Origin: Mesorhizobium sp. ES1-4
GTDB taxonomy: Bacteria > Pseudomonadota > Alphaproteobacteria > Rhizobiales > Rhizobiaceae
Reading direction: 5' to 3'
Assembly (NCBI RefSeq): GCF_020164745.1
Contig: NZ_JAIUGV010000007.1
Span: 310,001-374,000, forward strand
Length of the DNA stretch: 64,000 bases
A program made the translations under genes and the position numbers. Shown here piece after piece: positions 45,619 to 55,492 of the stretch. Position 1 is the first letter of the stretch, and every line of letters starts with the position of its first letter. The notes under the pieces were generated by a model. The model made no database searches and was not told the origin of the DNA. It saw only the letters and a list, made by a program, of their open reading frames with translations.

Positions 45619-46581
45619 ATGTATCGTTCGCTTTTCAACATCCTGAGCGGCCGCAACACACGGCAGGGCCTGTGGGGCCTGCCGCTGCTGGTCGCCCTGC
45701 TCATTTCGCTGTGGCTGACCGTTCAGACGCGCGAGTTCGCGACGACCGAGAACCTCTTCAACCTGGTTGCCCAGGCGATGCCGCTGATCATCGCGGCGCT
45801 CGGTCAACTCGTCGTCGTGCTCATTGGCGGGCTCGACCTGTCGGTCGGCTCGGTCATCAGCTTCACCACCGCGGTGCTGGCGCTAGGCCAGCCGGCGATC
45901 CTGCTGATCCCGGCGGTCTTCCTGCTGGCCGCGATGATCGGGCTGATCAACGGCCTGGCGATCACCCGCTTCAACGTCCATCCGATCATCGCGACGCTGT
46001 CGACGCAGTACATCGTGCTCGGCATCACGCGCATCCTGCGTCCGGTCTCCGGCGGCGCCGTGCCGGGGATCGTCATCGATGCCGTCTCGGGCAGTCTGCT
46101 TGGCATCCCGTATCCGGTTTTCTGGGGTGCCGTCGTGATCCTGGCGGCCTGGAAGCTGCTCTACGGATCGCGCTACGGGCTGCATCTGTTCGCGATCGGC
46201 GGCGGCATCGCTTCGGGCGCCGAAAGTGCCGCCCGCAATTTCGGTGTCTCCGACCGCCGCAACATCATCCTTGCCTATGTCGTCTGTTCCTGTTTCGCGG
46301 CCGTTGCCGGTGTTTTTCTGGCCGGGCGCATCGTTTCGGGCGATCCGAATGTCGGGCTGCTTTTCGAACTCGACACGGTCACCGCCGTGGCGCTTGGAGG
46401 CACGCAGCTCTCCGGCGGCATCGGCAGCTTGCACGGCACTGTGATCGGCTCGCTGGTCATGGCGCTGCTGGCCAATGGCATGAACCTCGCCAACATCTCG
46501 CCCTTTGTCCAGACCGCGATCAAGGGCGGCATCTTGCTGGCGGTGGTCGGGCTGCAATCCCGCAAGAAAATGGGGCTCTGA
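45619..46581 (+). CDS. sugar ABC transporter permease 1 (RbsC type)
   Basis: A 320-residue BPD_transp_2 permease with many hydrophobic helices. The family's conserved region is IIAALGQLVVVLIGGLDLSVGSVISFT near residue 60, with later segments NVHPIIATLSTQYIVLGITR and TVTAVALGGTQLSGGIGSL. The ATG at 45619 lies eight bases after the ATPase stop. It pairs with the second permease two bases downstream, so the channel is probably a heterodimer. Confidence 0.92.
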   Translation: MYRSLFNILSGRNTRQGLWGLPLLVALLISLWLTVQTREFATTENLFNLVAQAMPLIIAALGQLVVVLIGGLDLSVGSVISFTTAVLALGQPAILLIPAVFLLAAMIGLINGLAITRFNVHPIIATLSTQYIVLGITRILRPVSGGAVPGIVIDAVSGSLLGIPYPVFWGAVVILAAWKLLYGSRYGLHLFAIGGGIASGAESAARNFGVSDRRNIILAYVVCSCFAAVAGVFLAGRIVSGDPNVGLLFELDTVTAVALGGTQLSGGIGSLHGTVIGSLVMALLANGMNLANISPFVQTAIKGGILLAVVGLQSRKKMGL

Positions 46582-46584
46582 GCG

Positions 46585-47538
46585 ATGGCTGCCGTACTCG
46601 CAAATCCGATTGCCCGGCGTCTGCTGCGCATACCGCCGTCCTATTTGGTCTTCCTGGTGCTTCTGGCCACGCTGTGGATCGCGCGGCCGAACATGCTCAA
46701 CCTCAACATCATGGGCATCTTCATCAGGCAGATCGTTCCGCTCGGCATCCTGGTGCTGGGGCAGCTCGTGGTCATGCGGGTGAAGTCGATCGACCTCTCC
46801 GGCGGCGGCATCATCCTCCTGATCAACTACTTCATCTCGTCGGGCAGTTTCCCGGGCGCATCGCTGCCCTTCTTCGTGGCGCTGGCGCTCGCCACCGGCC
46901 TCGCCATCGGCCTGTTCAACGGCTTCATGATCGGCAACCGCCGGGTGTCGGCCGTCATCGTCACGCTGGCCGTCAGCATCATCCTGGTCGGGCTGGTGCA
47001 GTTCCTGTCGAGCGGCAATCCGCCCGGCGACGTGCCGAAGCTGTTCAACGACCTCTACAATACGAAATTCCTGTCGGTTCCGACGCCGGTGCTGTTCTGG
47101 ATCCTGCTGACCGCCTTGGTGTGGCTGCTTCTGTCGCGGACCGTGTTTGGCCGCTACGTCGCCTCGGTCGGGGAGAATGCCGAAGCCGCTCATTTTTCCG
47201 GCGTGCCGGTCCAGCGCACGGTCATTCTGGCGCACACGCTGGCTGGCCTGATCGCGTCGATCGCGGCGCTGGTGCAGACCGGTTCGATCGCAGTCGGCAG
47301 TGTCCGGGTCGGTCTCGACCTGCCGATCCTGGCCGTCGCCGCGACCATCCTCGGCGGCGTCGTCTTCGGCCGTGGCGACGGTGGCGTCTGGGGTCCCTTC
47401 TTCGGCGCACTGTGTTTTGCGCTGCTGTTCGTGGTGATGACGGTGCTCGGCATCGACGAGCCGGGCAAGCTCATCGCCCAGGGCGTCATCATCCTCGGCG
47501 CGGCGATCTTCTACGGAGTGCGCGTGCGAACCACCTGA
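46585..47538 (+). CDS. sugar ABC transporter permease 2 (RbsC type)
   Basis: The partner permease, 317 residues. Landmarks are PLGILVLGQLVVMRVKSIDLSGGGII, RRVSAVIVTLAVSIILVGLVQFL and the C-terminal ILAVAATILGGVVFGRGDGGVWG. It retains the usual helix pattern but has Lys-Ser in the segment where permease 1 reads GGLDLSVG. A 90-base spacer with no clear terminator separates it from the second esterase. Confidence 0.92.
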   Translation: MAAVLANPIARRLLRIPPSYLVFLVLLATLWIARPNMLNLNIMGIFIRQIVPLGILVLGQLVVMRVKSIDLSGGGIILLINYFISSGSFPGASLPFFVALALATGLAIGLFNGFMIGNRRVSAVIVTLAVSIILVGLVQFLSSGNPPGDVPKLFNDLYNTKFLSVPTPVLFWILLTALVWLLLSRTVFGRYVASVGENAEAAHFSGVPVQRTVILAHTLAGLIASIAALVQTGSIAVGSVRVGLDLPILAVAATILGGVVFGRGDGGVWGPFFGALCFALLFVVMTVLGIDEPGKLIAQGVIILGAAIFYGVRVRTT

Positions 47539-47628
47539 CTGAAACAGTGAAAGGCAAGGCTGCGCCTGCCTTGTCCGGATCGATCAATCGCGCTTTCAGA
47601 CAATTGGCAAACAGATGGAGAGACATGG

Positions 47629-48312
47629 ATGTCACCACCAAAAAACATCATGTGCTACGGCGACTCGCTGACTTGGGGCTGGGTTCCGGTCAAGGAAGGA
47701 TCACCCACCTACCGCTACCCTTATGACCAGCGCTGGACAGGCGTCATGGCGGCTACGCTGGGAGCGGGCTATCACATCATCGAGGAAGGCTTGAGCGCGC
47801 GCACGACCTGTCTCGACGACCCCAACGATCCGCGCCTGAACGGCGCCAGCTACCTGCCGTCGGCCATCGCCAGCCATCTGCCGCTGGACCTGGTCATCGT
47901 GATGCTCGGCACCAATGACACGAAATCCTATTTCCGCCGGACGCCTTACGAGATCGCCAATGGAATGGCGAAACTGGTCGGCCAGATCCTGACCAGCGCC
48001 GGCGGCGTCGGCACGCCCTATCCAGCCCCGACGGCGCTGGTCATCGCGCCGCCACCGCTGACCCCGATGCCCGATCCTTGGTTCGAGGGCATGTTTGGGG
48101 GCGGTCACGAAAAGTCCAGGGATCTGGCCAGGCAGTACAAGGCGATGGCCGATTTCATGAAGATCGACTTCCTGAACGCTGGCGATTTCGTCACCACGGA
48201 CGGTGTCGACGGCATCCATTTCACCGCCGCGAACAACGCCGATCTGGGGCGCGCGGTCGCCGACAAGGTCAGGTCGATCCTCGAGCGGGGCAAGGTCAGC
48301 ACCGCCGCCTGA
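47629..48312 (+). CDS. SGNH/GDSL hydrolase (copy 2)
   Basis: A 227-residue SGNH hydrolase without a signal peptide. It has CYGDSLTWGW for the catalytic Ser, LGTNDTKS for block III and GVDGIHFT for the Asp-His pair. It shares IIEEGLSARTT and DLVIVMLGTND blocks with copy 1 at 41970, so the two are paralogues placed at either side of one importer. Possible role: removing acyl groups from the imported sugar. ATG 47629 is used; another ATG lies four bases upstream in a different frame. Confidence 0.88.
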   Translation: MSPPKNIMCYGDSLTWGWVPVKEGSPTYRYPYDQRWTGVMAATLGAGYHIIEEGLSARTTCLDDPNDPRLNGASYLPSAIASHLPLDLVIVMLGTNDTKSYFRRTPYEIANGMAKLVGQILTSAGGVGTPYPAPTALVIAPPPLTPMPDPWFEGMFGGGHEKSRDLARQYKAMADFMKIDFLNAGDFVTTDGVDGIHFTAANNADLGRAVADKVRSILERGKVSTAA

Positions 48313-48357
48313 AGCCGCCGCGCCGCCGGCTTGCGGCACACAGGCCGCGGAGCGCAG

Positions 48358-48421
48358 GTGTATCGCGACTTCCTCCCGCGATACACGAATGCGGGGCCGG
48401 ACGGTGAGTTCGGTCCCGCAT
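48358..48421 (+). terminator. two successive stem-loops after the esterase gene
   Basis: GTGTATCGCG (48358-48367) pairs perfectly with CGCGATACAC (48377-48386). ATGCGGG (48389-48395) pairs with CCCGCAT (48415-48421). They lie 46 bases after the esterase stop and probably mark the 3' end of the operon, although no T-run follows. The remaining spacer to 48726 is empty. Confidence 0.45.
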
Positions 48422-48726
48422 GGCTGTCTTTGTGTGCGGCGACATGCTCCGGCCACGTCCGCTTCCAAGCAGCAGCAACTCGTGCGTCGCCGGCCGATAT
48501 GCGGCCGTTTCGAGGCCACCAGCGGTGCAGGCGCGGCGATTGGCGGCGGTCGTTTCAACCGGCCAGGCATCGAAGCACCTTATCTGTCCCGTTGGACCCC
48601 TCTGTGATCGCCGCACCGTTCTTCGCACCACCATAGTGCTCCACCTCGCTCCCGGCGCGAATTGGTCACACCGATCACTGCAGCTCTGGAGGCGGGCGTT
48701 CTCGTTCGGGTGCTAGAATGTTCCAC

Positions 48727-49546
48727 TCAGGTTTCGACCGGCGTGTCGACGGTCGTGCCCCATTCCGCCCATGAGCCGTAATAGATCGTGGTGCTGCGGT
48801 AGCCCAGGAGCTGGTGCAGCGCGAACCAAGCCTGAGCCGCCCGGTTGCCGATCGTGCAATAGCTGACGATCTCGGCTTCCGGGGCGATATGATGTTCCGC
48901 CAAGACCGTCTGCATTTCGTCGATGCTTTTGAAATCGCATTGCGTTGTTCGCAGGAGCTCGATGGGAAGATGGACGGCGCCGGGATGTGCCCGGACCGCC
49001 CAGAGGGCTGACGAGCGCCCGATGGCCAGAAGCGTTCCCCGGTATATTCGGCGTTCGAACGCGTATCGAGGATCAGCGGCCCAGACCGGCCGATCGCCAG
49101 GTCATCCCTGGATGAACAAAACACGCGTTTGTCGGAAAGCAGATATTGCGAAGGCTGAGGGGCAGGAACGGCACTGGACCAGTCATACCCGGCCGTCCGC
49201 CACTGCTCACGAGGCCCGTCCAGCAGTTTGACGCGCTCATGCCCAAGCGACTTCAGCAGCCCGAGATGCGCTGCGTAGCCGTAGACCACGACCGTTGTCT
49301 CGACGGCTATACCCGACCGGCATAGCAGCTTCTGCATTTCGGTTGCATCGATCGGGCGGAAGTCGGCATGCCGAAGGTCGGCATAGGCATTCCACAGGAT
49401 GGCGCCGGGGACGTGGCCACCATCGTAAGCCGCCGCGCTGACATCGATCTCCACGACGCGCAGCAGCGGGTCCTGAAGGTGCGCCGCGAGCCAGGCGGCA
49501 TCGAATGCGCGAATCGAGCGAGTTCCTGATGGGTTCCATCTTTCAT
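48727..49546 (-). pseudogene. rhodanese-type sulfurtransferase, frameshifted
   Basis: A two-domain sulfurtransferase like thiosulfate or mercaptopyruvate sulfurtransferase. The N-terminal domain (VVEIDVSAAAYDGGHVPGAI) and the start of the C-terminal domain (LILDTRSNAEYTGERFWPSG, then GRSGHIP) are in one frame. After one lost base near 48985 the active-site part is in another frame (HHIAPEAEIVSYCTIGNRAA, then YYGSWAEWGTTVDTPVET) with loop CTIGNR. The 5' end also seems shifted: the likely ATG at 49546, behind GGAGATG, is in a different frame from the first domain. As written it cannot give a full enzyme. Confidence 0.75.
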
Positions 49547-49650
49547 CTCCGGTATGGCGCTTGATTTCTATACAACCAACATGGGCCGCGGCGACGTGGG
49601 CGCCGGACCAAGGTACGGTCTGTAGTACTTGCGAGCGGGCGGTGGCGGCG

Positions 49651-49836
49651 TTATTGCAGGACGTTACCAGGCCAAACGCGTACGAATGCTTTGCCGGCTT
49701 GGTGCTGGGCCTTGCGCACGCTCTCAGCATCCAGAGCGTCATATTCGCAGATCATGCGGAGCCGGTCGGCGGCCAGCACACTGCGGCCCCATGTAACTCC
49801 GTACATCTCAAGGCACGGCTTCTCGCGGATGACGTC
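49651..49836 (-). pseudogene. DUF4242-like fragment
   Basis: Read on the minus strand from about 49836, the frame gives REKPCLEMYGVTWGRSVLAA, then RLRMICEYDALDAESVRKAQ and VRVWPGNVLQ before TAA at 49651. This resembles the C-terminal half of DUF4242 (nickel-binding-like ferredoxin-fold) proteins. Its N-terminus is missing, replaced by the end of the AAA regulator remnant. The gap 49547-49650 holds nothing else. Confidence 0.5.
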
Positions 49837-49840
49837 GGCA

Positions 49841-51900
49841 TTAATGTCTTACGTCGCCTTCGACTTCGAGCAGGCAGCGGCCGGTATTGGCCAACTGCCG
49901 GCAGCGCATAAGCTCGTCGGTGCGCCGGCTAATCTCCTCGGCGCGCAATATTGCCTCCTGCGCCGCGAGTGTGTCGTTCGAGTGTTGGGTCCACCACGAT
50001 ATCATGTGCCACCCCAACACCGCATCGTCGCGAAGACCCATGAGCTCGGCCGTTTCAACGGCGCGCCTGATTTCGGCGAAAAGTTCGGGTTGCGGTCTGA
50101 GGCCAGGCCGCTGGCCGGCGAATACCTTCACCCTGAGCAGCGAGATGTGTGAATGGGCCCGATCGGCGCTGGAACCGAGTTGCGCGAGATGGCCGAGGCC
50201 GTGGTTGGCCGCGTCGATAGCCGCCGCCTTGGCGAAAAGCCGTAGACAGTGCTCGCCCGCCGCAATCGACGCTTCGACCGCCAGCATATGATCGCTGGCG
50301 GCACCGGCGTGGTATGCCAATTCACCCGCCAGCGTCTGGTCGCGTTGTGCCGCGCTGCCCAGTGCACGTGCGATTTGGCGGTGGATCAGTCGGCGGTGCG
50401 GCTGGGACAGGCCACGGTAGGTGGTTTGCCGGATCAAATCATGTGCAAAATCGAAGCGTCCATCGGCGGCTGGCCTCAGGAGACCGCGCCGTTCCAGGCG
50501 GTTTATCCGCTCGATCAGCTGTGGCTCGGGAAGGTCCATGGCGATGCCGAGAAGCTCGGGCTTGATATCCCTTGTCGTGGCGGAAGCAAAGACTATGAGA
50601 TCGCGCTCCGGCGCATCAAGCCTTGCGATCCGATCGGCGATGATCGCCTCGATATCGCGCCCCACAGCCTGCGGCCGGCCGGCTCTGGCAAGTTCGACTA
50701 GGAACAACGGATTTCCCCCACTTTGCCGAACCGCTGTCGCCACTTCGTCCTCGCCGGCGTCGGCCGCAAAAAACTCTGCCGCCTCTTTCGCGCCGAGCGG
50801 TGAGAGCTGGACGCGCTGCAACGCATCGTCGTGTGCGATGGCGCTGAGAGTCCGTTTGCACCAGGGATTGTCTTCAATCTCGTCCGCGCGCGCAGCGCCG
50901 ATGAAGAGCACGCGACCTTCCGAGCGTGTGGCTCGCAACACATAATGCAGCAAGGAAGACGATCCTTCGTCGATCCACTGCAGATCGTCGAAGATGAGCA
51001 CAATAGGGCATCGCACGGTTTCCGCGCGGATGAGATCCGTAACTGCTGCCAAGAGGCGAGTTCGGCCGCCGCCATCGTCTGCCGACAAGTCGCCATCGGC
51101 ACCGAATCGCGATCCAAGACGTTGCGAGGCCGGATCGACGACATCCGCGATCAAAGAGCCAAGCGCATCTGTCCAACTGCCATAAGGGCGTACCGCCTCT
51201 GCCTCGAAGCAGCGCGCGCCAATGACCTTGGCGCCTTTCCGTTTCGTCTCCTCGGCGACCATTTGAAGCAACCTCGACTTGCCTATGCCAGGCTCGCCGA
51301 GGAACAGCATCGCTGCCGGCGGCTTGCCCTGCAGCAACGCGCCAATCGAAGCGGTTACCATCTGTCGTTCGTCGAAGCGCCCGACCAGCCCGGCCACCTT
51401 GGCCAAAGGCAGGCGCGGGCCGAGTGCAGGCGATCCGGTCTGCGTGCTGGACCACGGCTGTCCACGCCGCGGCGCCGGCGGGCTCAATTCGCCGAGCAGT
51501 GGCGCGGCCAATTCGCGGCGCAACATGCTCCGCGCATATTGATAATGGTCTTCGGCGTCCTTGCGACGCCCAAGCGCGGCAAGCAGGTTGACGAGCCGGG
51601 CGTGAGCGCTCTCGGAGAGCGGGTCGGCGGCGACCATGGCTCGAACGTAGGGCAGCGCGCGCTCGGGGTTGTCGTCGAGCCGCTCGACGACAAGCGCCAT
51701 ACTTGGCGCCGCAATGCGTCCCAGCGCTCGCGTTCGGCCAAGCACCAGTGATGAAACCGGTAGCACGAGGGCAGATCGAGGCCGTCGAGTAATTCCCCCT
51801 GCAGCAGCGCTGCAGCGTTTTCGAGATCATCGAGTGCGGCTGCTTGCGCACCACCCAGCAGCAGATGGCCGAGGCTTTGTACATCAATCTGTGCGTTGCC
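49841..51900 (-). pseudogene. BTAD/AAA-ATPase transcriptional activator, truncated and frameshifted
   Basis: The large frame from 51766 encodes the end of a bacterial transcriptional activation (BTAD) domain (RALPYVRAMVAADPLSESAH), then an AAA-type ATPase with Walker A FLGEPGIGKSRLLQ, Walker B VLIFDDLQWID and a TPR-like C-terminus. The earlier part of BTAD (AAALLQGELLDGLDLPS, then LAERERWDALRRQV) is in another frame, so one base is lost near 51700. The DNA-binding N-terminal domain is absent beyond about 51900, and the C-terminus stops early where the DUF4242 fragment begins. It is probably a non-functional remnant of a large regulator. Confidence 0.7.
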
Positions 51901-51924
51901 CGCCAAAAACGTGACGTGTTCCCG

Positions 51925-52397
51925 ATCTACACCGACAATTCCGTCGAAGGCTACCACATCCCTGGCACGCATCCCTCGTTCTACGCTGCCATCGACTTCG
52001 AGGCTTTCCAGACCACCGCCCATCCCGGTTATGTCCGGATGACCGCACCGCCGAAAGACGGTCTGTTCTATCGCGGCAAATGGCTTTGGATGTGGCCGAA
52101 CTGGACGCTGTCGCTTTTCGATGGCGGCATGAACGTTAGCCGGATCAATCCGACCTCACCGCATCACACAGACCAGCATTACCATTTCTTCTTTGCCGAT
52201 ATCGCTGCTGAAGCATCCGAGAGCAGGGCGAAATCTGTGCAAGGCACTCTGGCCGTGGTACGCGAGGACTACACCATCTGCGCCGATACGCATCGCAACT
52301 ATGCCGCAGGGGCGTATAGCTCCGCCCGCTGTCGGGGCGGCATGAGCGGGGAGTGCAGTATTTCCAGGAACGGGTCGCTGCGGCACTGGGGCTGTGA
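51925..52397 (+). pseudogene. Rieske oxygenase alpha subunit, C-terminal fragment
   Basis: Aromatic-ring-hydroxylating (Rieske) oxygenases insert oxygen into aromatic or similar compounds. Here only the catalytic C-terminal half is left: IYTDNSVEGYHIPGTHPSFY, which holds the Asp/His iron-site region, then WMWPNWTLSLFDGGMNVSRI and TLAVVREDYTICADTHRNY. A base is lost near 52325; the proper end (HERGVQYFQERVAAALGL, stop at 52395-52397) is in the next frame. The Rieske [2Fe-2S] domain is missing. It abuts the decayed regulator head to head, so a deletion joined them. Confidence 0.75.
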
Positions 52398-52919
52398 CGG
52401 GCCCTGGCGTCATTGTCCGCCGTTGAGTGCTCCGGCTCGGCGCCGGCACGAGAGCCCCCGGCCAGTCGAGGGTATAGAGCGGGCACGGTAAGACGAGTTA
52501 CGAGCGTCGCGGCAGTCGGAGCCCGCTCAATGCGGAGAGCAGATCGGCGAACGCGGCTTTGGCGACCAAGTTTAGCGGGCGCTTACCGGCCGGACCCTTG
52601 ACGGCTGGAACGGGGCGGTCAGACTGCTCTCGCCCCAATCCAAACGTTCTTGCATTTGGAAGTCAGTATTGAATCTGAAGGGCCAACCAGGCACAGGGCA
52701 TCAATCCAATGCCATTCCGCAGTTCGGCATCTAGTCTGTACGCGCGTTGGCGGAGAGGATTGCGCAGCCTGTGTGTTAGGTTCTAAGGACATAAGTCTCA
52801 GAGGATGACTCCGAGATGACCGGTTGCGTCAAATACGAATATGCCAAATGAGCGCTCCACTCGATTTGAATCGTGCAAACACGTATCAAACGACGAGGAT
52901 CCATTCCTCGGAGCAAACA
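52398..52919. other. spacer without recognisable genes
   Basis: About 520 bases between the Rieske fragment and the second ROK gene. Some short open frames exist, but none is protein-like. The last 70 bases may be 5' coding sequence if the ROK gene starts at ATG 52848. Confidence 0.35.
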
Positions 52920-54065
52920 GTGTCCGACACAAACGGACCGTTCTTGACAGGAAGCGCTCGTGCGGTATTCCGACGCCTGGTGGAGGATGGCCCTTCGACC
53001 AGGCCGCAGATCGGAATGTCGCTTGGCCTTTCGCGGCCGACAATGTCGGCTGCGATTGCTGAACTCGAGCAACTCGGCTACGTCGAGATGGTCGGCGCGA
53101 TCAAGGGGCCACTGGGGCGCAGCGCGGCCCAATACAAAGTCGGGCCAGGAGCCGGGCATGTCATCGCGGTTGATGCAGGTGCGACCCATGTGCGGCTTCG
53201 TGTCTCCACGCTCGACCGCAAGCAACTGGCCAACCGCATCCTGCGCTATCCTGAGAGCCAGTTGACCATCAACGAGGAGGTCAGCCGCGCCGTCGCATCC
53301 GAATTCGCTGTCATTCGTGCTTCGACCAAACGAAATTGGGGACCGCTGCGCGCTCTTGGGCTTGCAGTGCCGACGCGTGTTGTGGGACCGGAAGGCGACG
53401 TGGAAGGCAGCCGGCAAGACGTCGTGTTCCGTGCGTTCGATCCTCCCGCCGGTGTCGCGCTCGTCTTGGAAAACAACGTCAACTGTGCCGCAGTGGCCGA
53501 GCAGCATTATGGGGCTGCACGCGGCATCGCCAACTTTGCCTATGTGCAGATCGGGTTGAAGATCGGCATGGGCCTCATCCTGAACGATCAACTGGTACGG
53601 GGGCGCAATGGAGCCGCGGGGGAGATCGGCCATCTGAGTTTCCCTTTTGCACCGGGTGCGGAGCCGCTGCCGGGCGAGGTCGAGCACTATCTCGGTACCC
53701 AGGCCTTCATCTCGCGCGTGCAGTCGGACTGGACCACAGCGGCTGGACCGTCTCCGCGCGACACCGAGGAATTGCTCAAGCTTGCCGAAGCGGGCCACCC
53801 GGACGCACAGCGTCATGTTGCCCGCCACGCCTCGGACATAGGGGCGGTGGTCGCCGCCTGCGTCAGCGTGGTCGATCCCGGTCTGGTGGTCCTGGGTGGT
53901 GGCCTTGGAGCGTCGCCCCTTCTCTTGCCGGAGGTGCGCCAAACGGCGAACCGCCTTTCCTACCCGGTCGAAATCCACAGCACGCATCTGGCCGCAGACG
54001 CGACGGTTCTGGGCATCGAACGCCTAGCCATCGAGACCGCCCTGCCTCTGGTCCTGGGCGAATAG
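52920..54065 (+). CDS. ROK-family transcriptional repressor (copy 2)
   Basis: A 381-residue ROK regulator with an N-terminal winged helix (FRRLVEDGPSTRPQIGMSLG, then SRPTMSAAIAELEQLGYVEM) and a ROK domain that keeps part of the phosphate motif (AVDAGATHVRLRV) and the ExGH motif GAAGEIGHLSF, but not the cysteine zinc site. GTG 52920 is preferred because GGAG at 52910-52913 is well spaced; ATG 52848 would add 24 residues without a ribosome-binding site. It reads toward the amino-sugar importer operon and probably represses it through the dyad at 54131. Confidence 0.87.
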   Translation: MSDTNGPFLTGSARAVFRRLVEDGPSTRPQIGMSLGLSRPTMSAAIAELEQLGYVEMVGAIKGPLGRSAAQYKVGPGAGHVIAVDAGATHVRLRVSTLDRKQLANRILRYPESQLTINEEVSRAVASEFAVIRASTKRNWGPLRALGLAVPTRVVGPEGDVEGSRQDVVFRAFDPPAGVALVLENNVNCAAVAEQHYGAARGIANFAYVQIGLKIGMGLILNDQLVRGRNGAAGEIGHLSFPFAPGAEPLPGEVEHYLGTQAFISRVQSDWTTAAGPSPRDTEELLKLAEAGHPDAQRHVARHASDIGAVVAACVSVVDPGLVVLGGGLGASPLLLPEVRQTANRLSYPVEIHSTHLAADATVLGIERLAIETALPLVLGE

Positions 54066-54109
54066 CCAACACGACCGCTTATTTCATTTGCGCTGCCGCA
54101 ACAAAAAGC

Positions 54110-54157
54110 TTGACGGCGGCTCCTCCTCTTTTATTAGTTAAGGTGCCTAACAAATAA
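54110..54157 (+). promoter_or_regulatory. promoter with ROK-type operator before the CUT1 importer
   Basis: TTATTAGTTA at 54131-54140 and TAACAAATAA at 54148-54157 form a dyad with 9 of 10 positions paired and a 7-base spacer. TTGACG at 54110-54115 and TATTAG at 54132-54137 (spacing 16) make a plausible promoter whose -10 box lies inside the left arm. AT-rich dyads of this shape are typical of ROK repressors such as NagC. The binding protein is inferred to be the one at 52920. Confidence 0.6.
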
Positions 54158-54197
54158 GAACCGTTTTGCGATTGTCAGGCGTCAACAGGAGGGAACA

Positions 54198-55472
54198 TTG
54201 AGCACGCTCAGCAAATTTCGGTTCGGCCTTGCCGGACTGGCGGCGCTGGCCGCGATCGGAACTGCCGGTCGAGCGGCCGCGGAGGATGTTACGCTTCAGT
54301 ACTGGGTTTATTCCGACTTTGGCGAAGGCGATGCGCTGCGGCTCCAGCAGGAGTTCATCAAGGAGTTCACCGCCAAGCATCCCGGTGTGACGATCGACAT
54401 CGTCGCCAAGGGCGACGACGATCTGACAGCGGGTCAGGTCGCCGGTGCGGCGAGCGGAAACTTGCCGGATGTGTTCATGAACGCCCAGTCGGTGGGCGCT
54501 CAGCTGGTGGAAGTGCGTGCCTTGGACAACATCTATTCGAAATGGATGGCTATGCCCGAGAGCTTCCGGGCTCAATTCGATCAGGATGCGTTGAAAGGCT
54601 GCATGCCAAAGCCCGACGAGCTTTACTGCCTGCCCTATACCGGCTTCGGTTCCCTGTTGTTTCGCAACCTGACGGTGCTGGAAAAAGCTGGCGTCGACAC
54701 GAGCAAGCCTCCGGCCACCTGGGACGAATGGTTCGCCCAGATGAAAAAGGTCAAGGACGCTGGAATGTATGCCATTCCGGACGAAACGCTGGTCTTCAAT
54801 TCCATCGCCGAAATCTATGCTACTTCAGGTTCAACGGAGAGCTGGGGATTTGACTGGGCGAACAAGAAGACCAAGATCGATCCGGCGATCATGGCCAAGG
54901 TTTTGAAGAAATTTGTCGACATGAAGCCGCTCAGCAGCGGAACCAGCCGCAACGACCAGGCTACGAAGGACCTGTTCATCTCGAACCAACTCGCGTTTCA
55001 TACTGTCGGCCCTTGGGTAAACCCGACTTACGAGGAGGCAGCCAAGGCCAGCGGGCTCAAATACGACTTCACGCTGATTCCTGGTGACGAACCTGGCAAA
55101 ACCGGCGGCATCCGCAGCTACGAGATGGTCGGTGTCGCTCCAGGCCCTCACGCGGATCTGGCTTTTGAATTCGCCGCCTATCTCACCGAGAAGGCGCAGA
55201 TGGCCCGCTGGGCGAAGCTTCTGTCACGCTATAACGCCAACGCGGCCGCAATGGCCGATCCAGAGGTCGCGGCACTCCCGCTGATCAAGGTTTCGGTCGA
55301 TGCCGCCCACGGCGCGATGGATGTGGCGGCGCCCTATTTCGGCGGCTCGGTCCCGAGCTGCTACAACTCGGAGGTGATCGACATGGCCTCCGCCACGGCG
55401 GACGGCCAGCACACTCCGGAGGAGGGCGCGAAAGAGCTGGTCTCGCAGTTGAACGACTGTCTGGCCCAGTAA
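54198..55472 (+). CDS. CUT1-type sugar ABC transporter substrate-binding protein
   Basis: A periplasmic receptor of 424 residues of the SBP_bac_1 family, which binds oligosaccharides, glycerol phosphates or amino sugars. The signal peptide is GLAALAAIGTAGRAAA before EDVTLQYWVYSD. The fold has FIKEFTAKHPGVTIDIV, YCLPYTGFGSLLFRNL and a C-terminal EGAKELVSQLNDCLAQ. The start is TTG 54198, set by AGGAGGG at 54187-54193. It leads a six-gene operon to 60357. Confidence 0.9.
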   Translation: MSTLSKFRFGLAGLAALAAIGTAGRAAAEDVTLQYWVYSDFGEGDALRLQQEFIKEFTAKHPGVTIDIVAKGDDDLTAGQVAGAASGNLPDVFMNAQSVGAQLVEVRALDNIYSKWMAMPESFRAQFDQDALKGCMPKPDELYCLPYTGFGSLLFRNLTVLEKAGVDTSKPPATWDEWFAQMKKVKDAGMYAIPDETLVFNSIAEIYATSGSTESWGFDWANKKTKIDPAIMAKVLKKFVDMKPLSSGTSRNDQATKDLFISNQLAFHTVGPWVNPTYEEAAKASGLKYDFTLIPGDEPGKTGGIRSYEMVGVAPGPHADLAFEFAAYLTEKAQMARWAKLLSRYNANAAAMADPEVAALPLIKVSVDAAHGAMDVAAPYFGGSVPSCYNSEVIDMASATADGQHTPEEGAKELVSQLNDCLAQ

Positions 55473-55492
55473 AAGCGCCTCACGCGTAAAGC

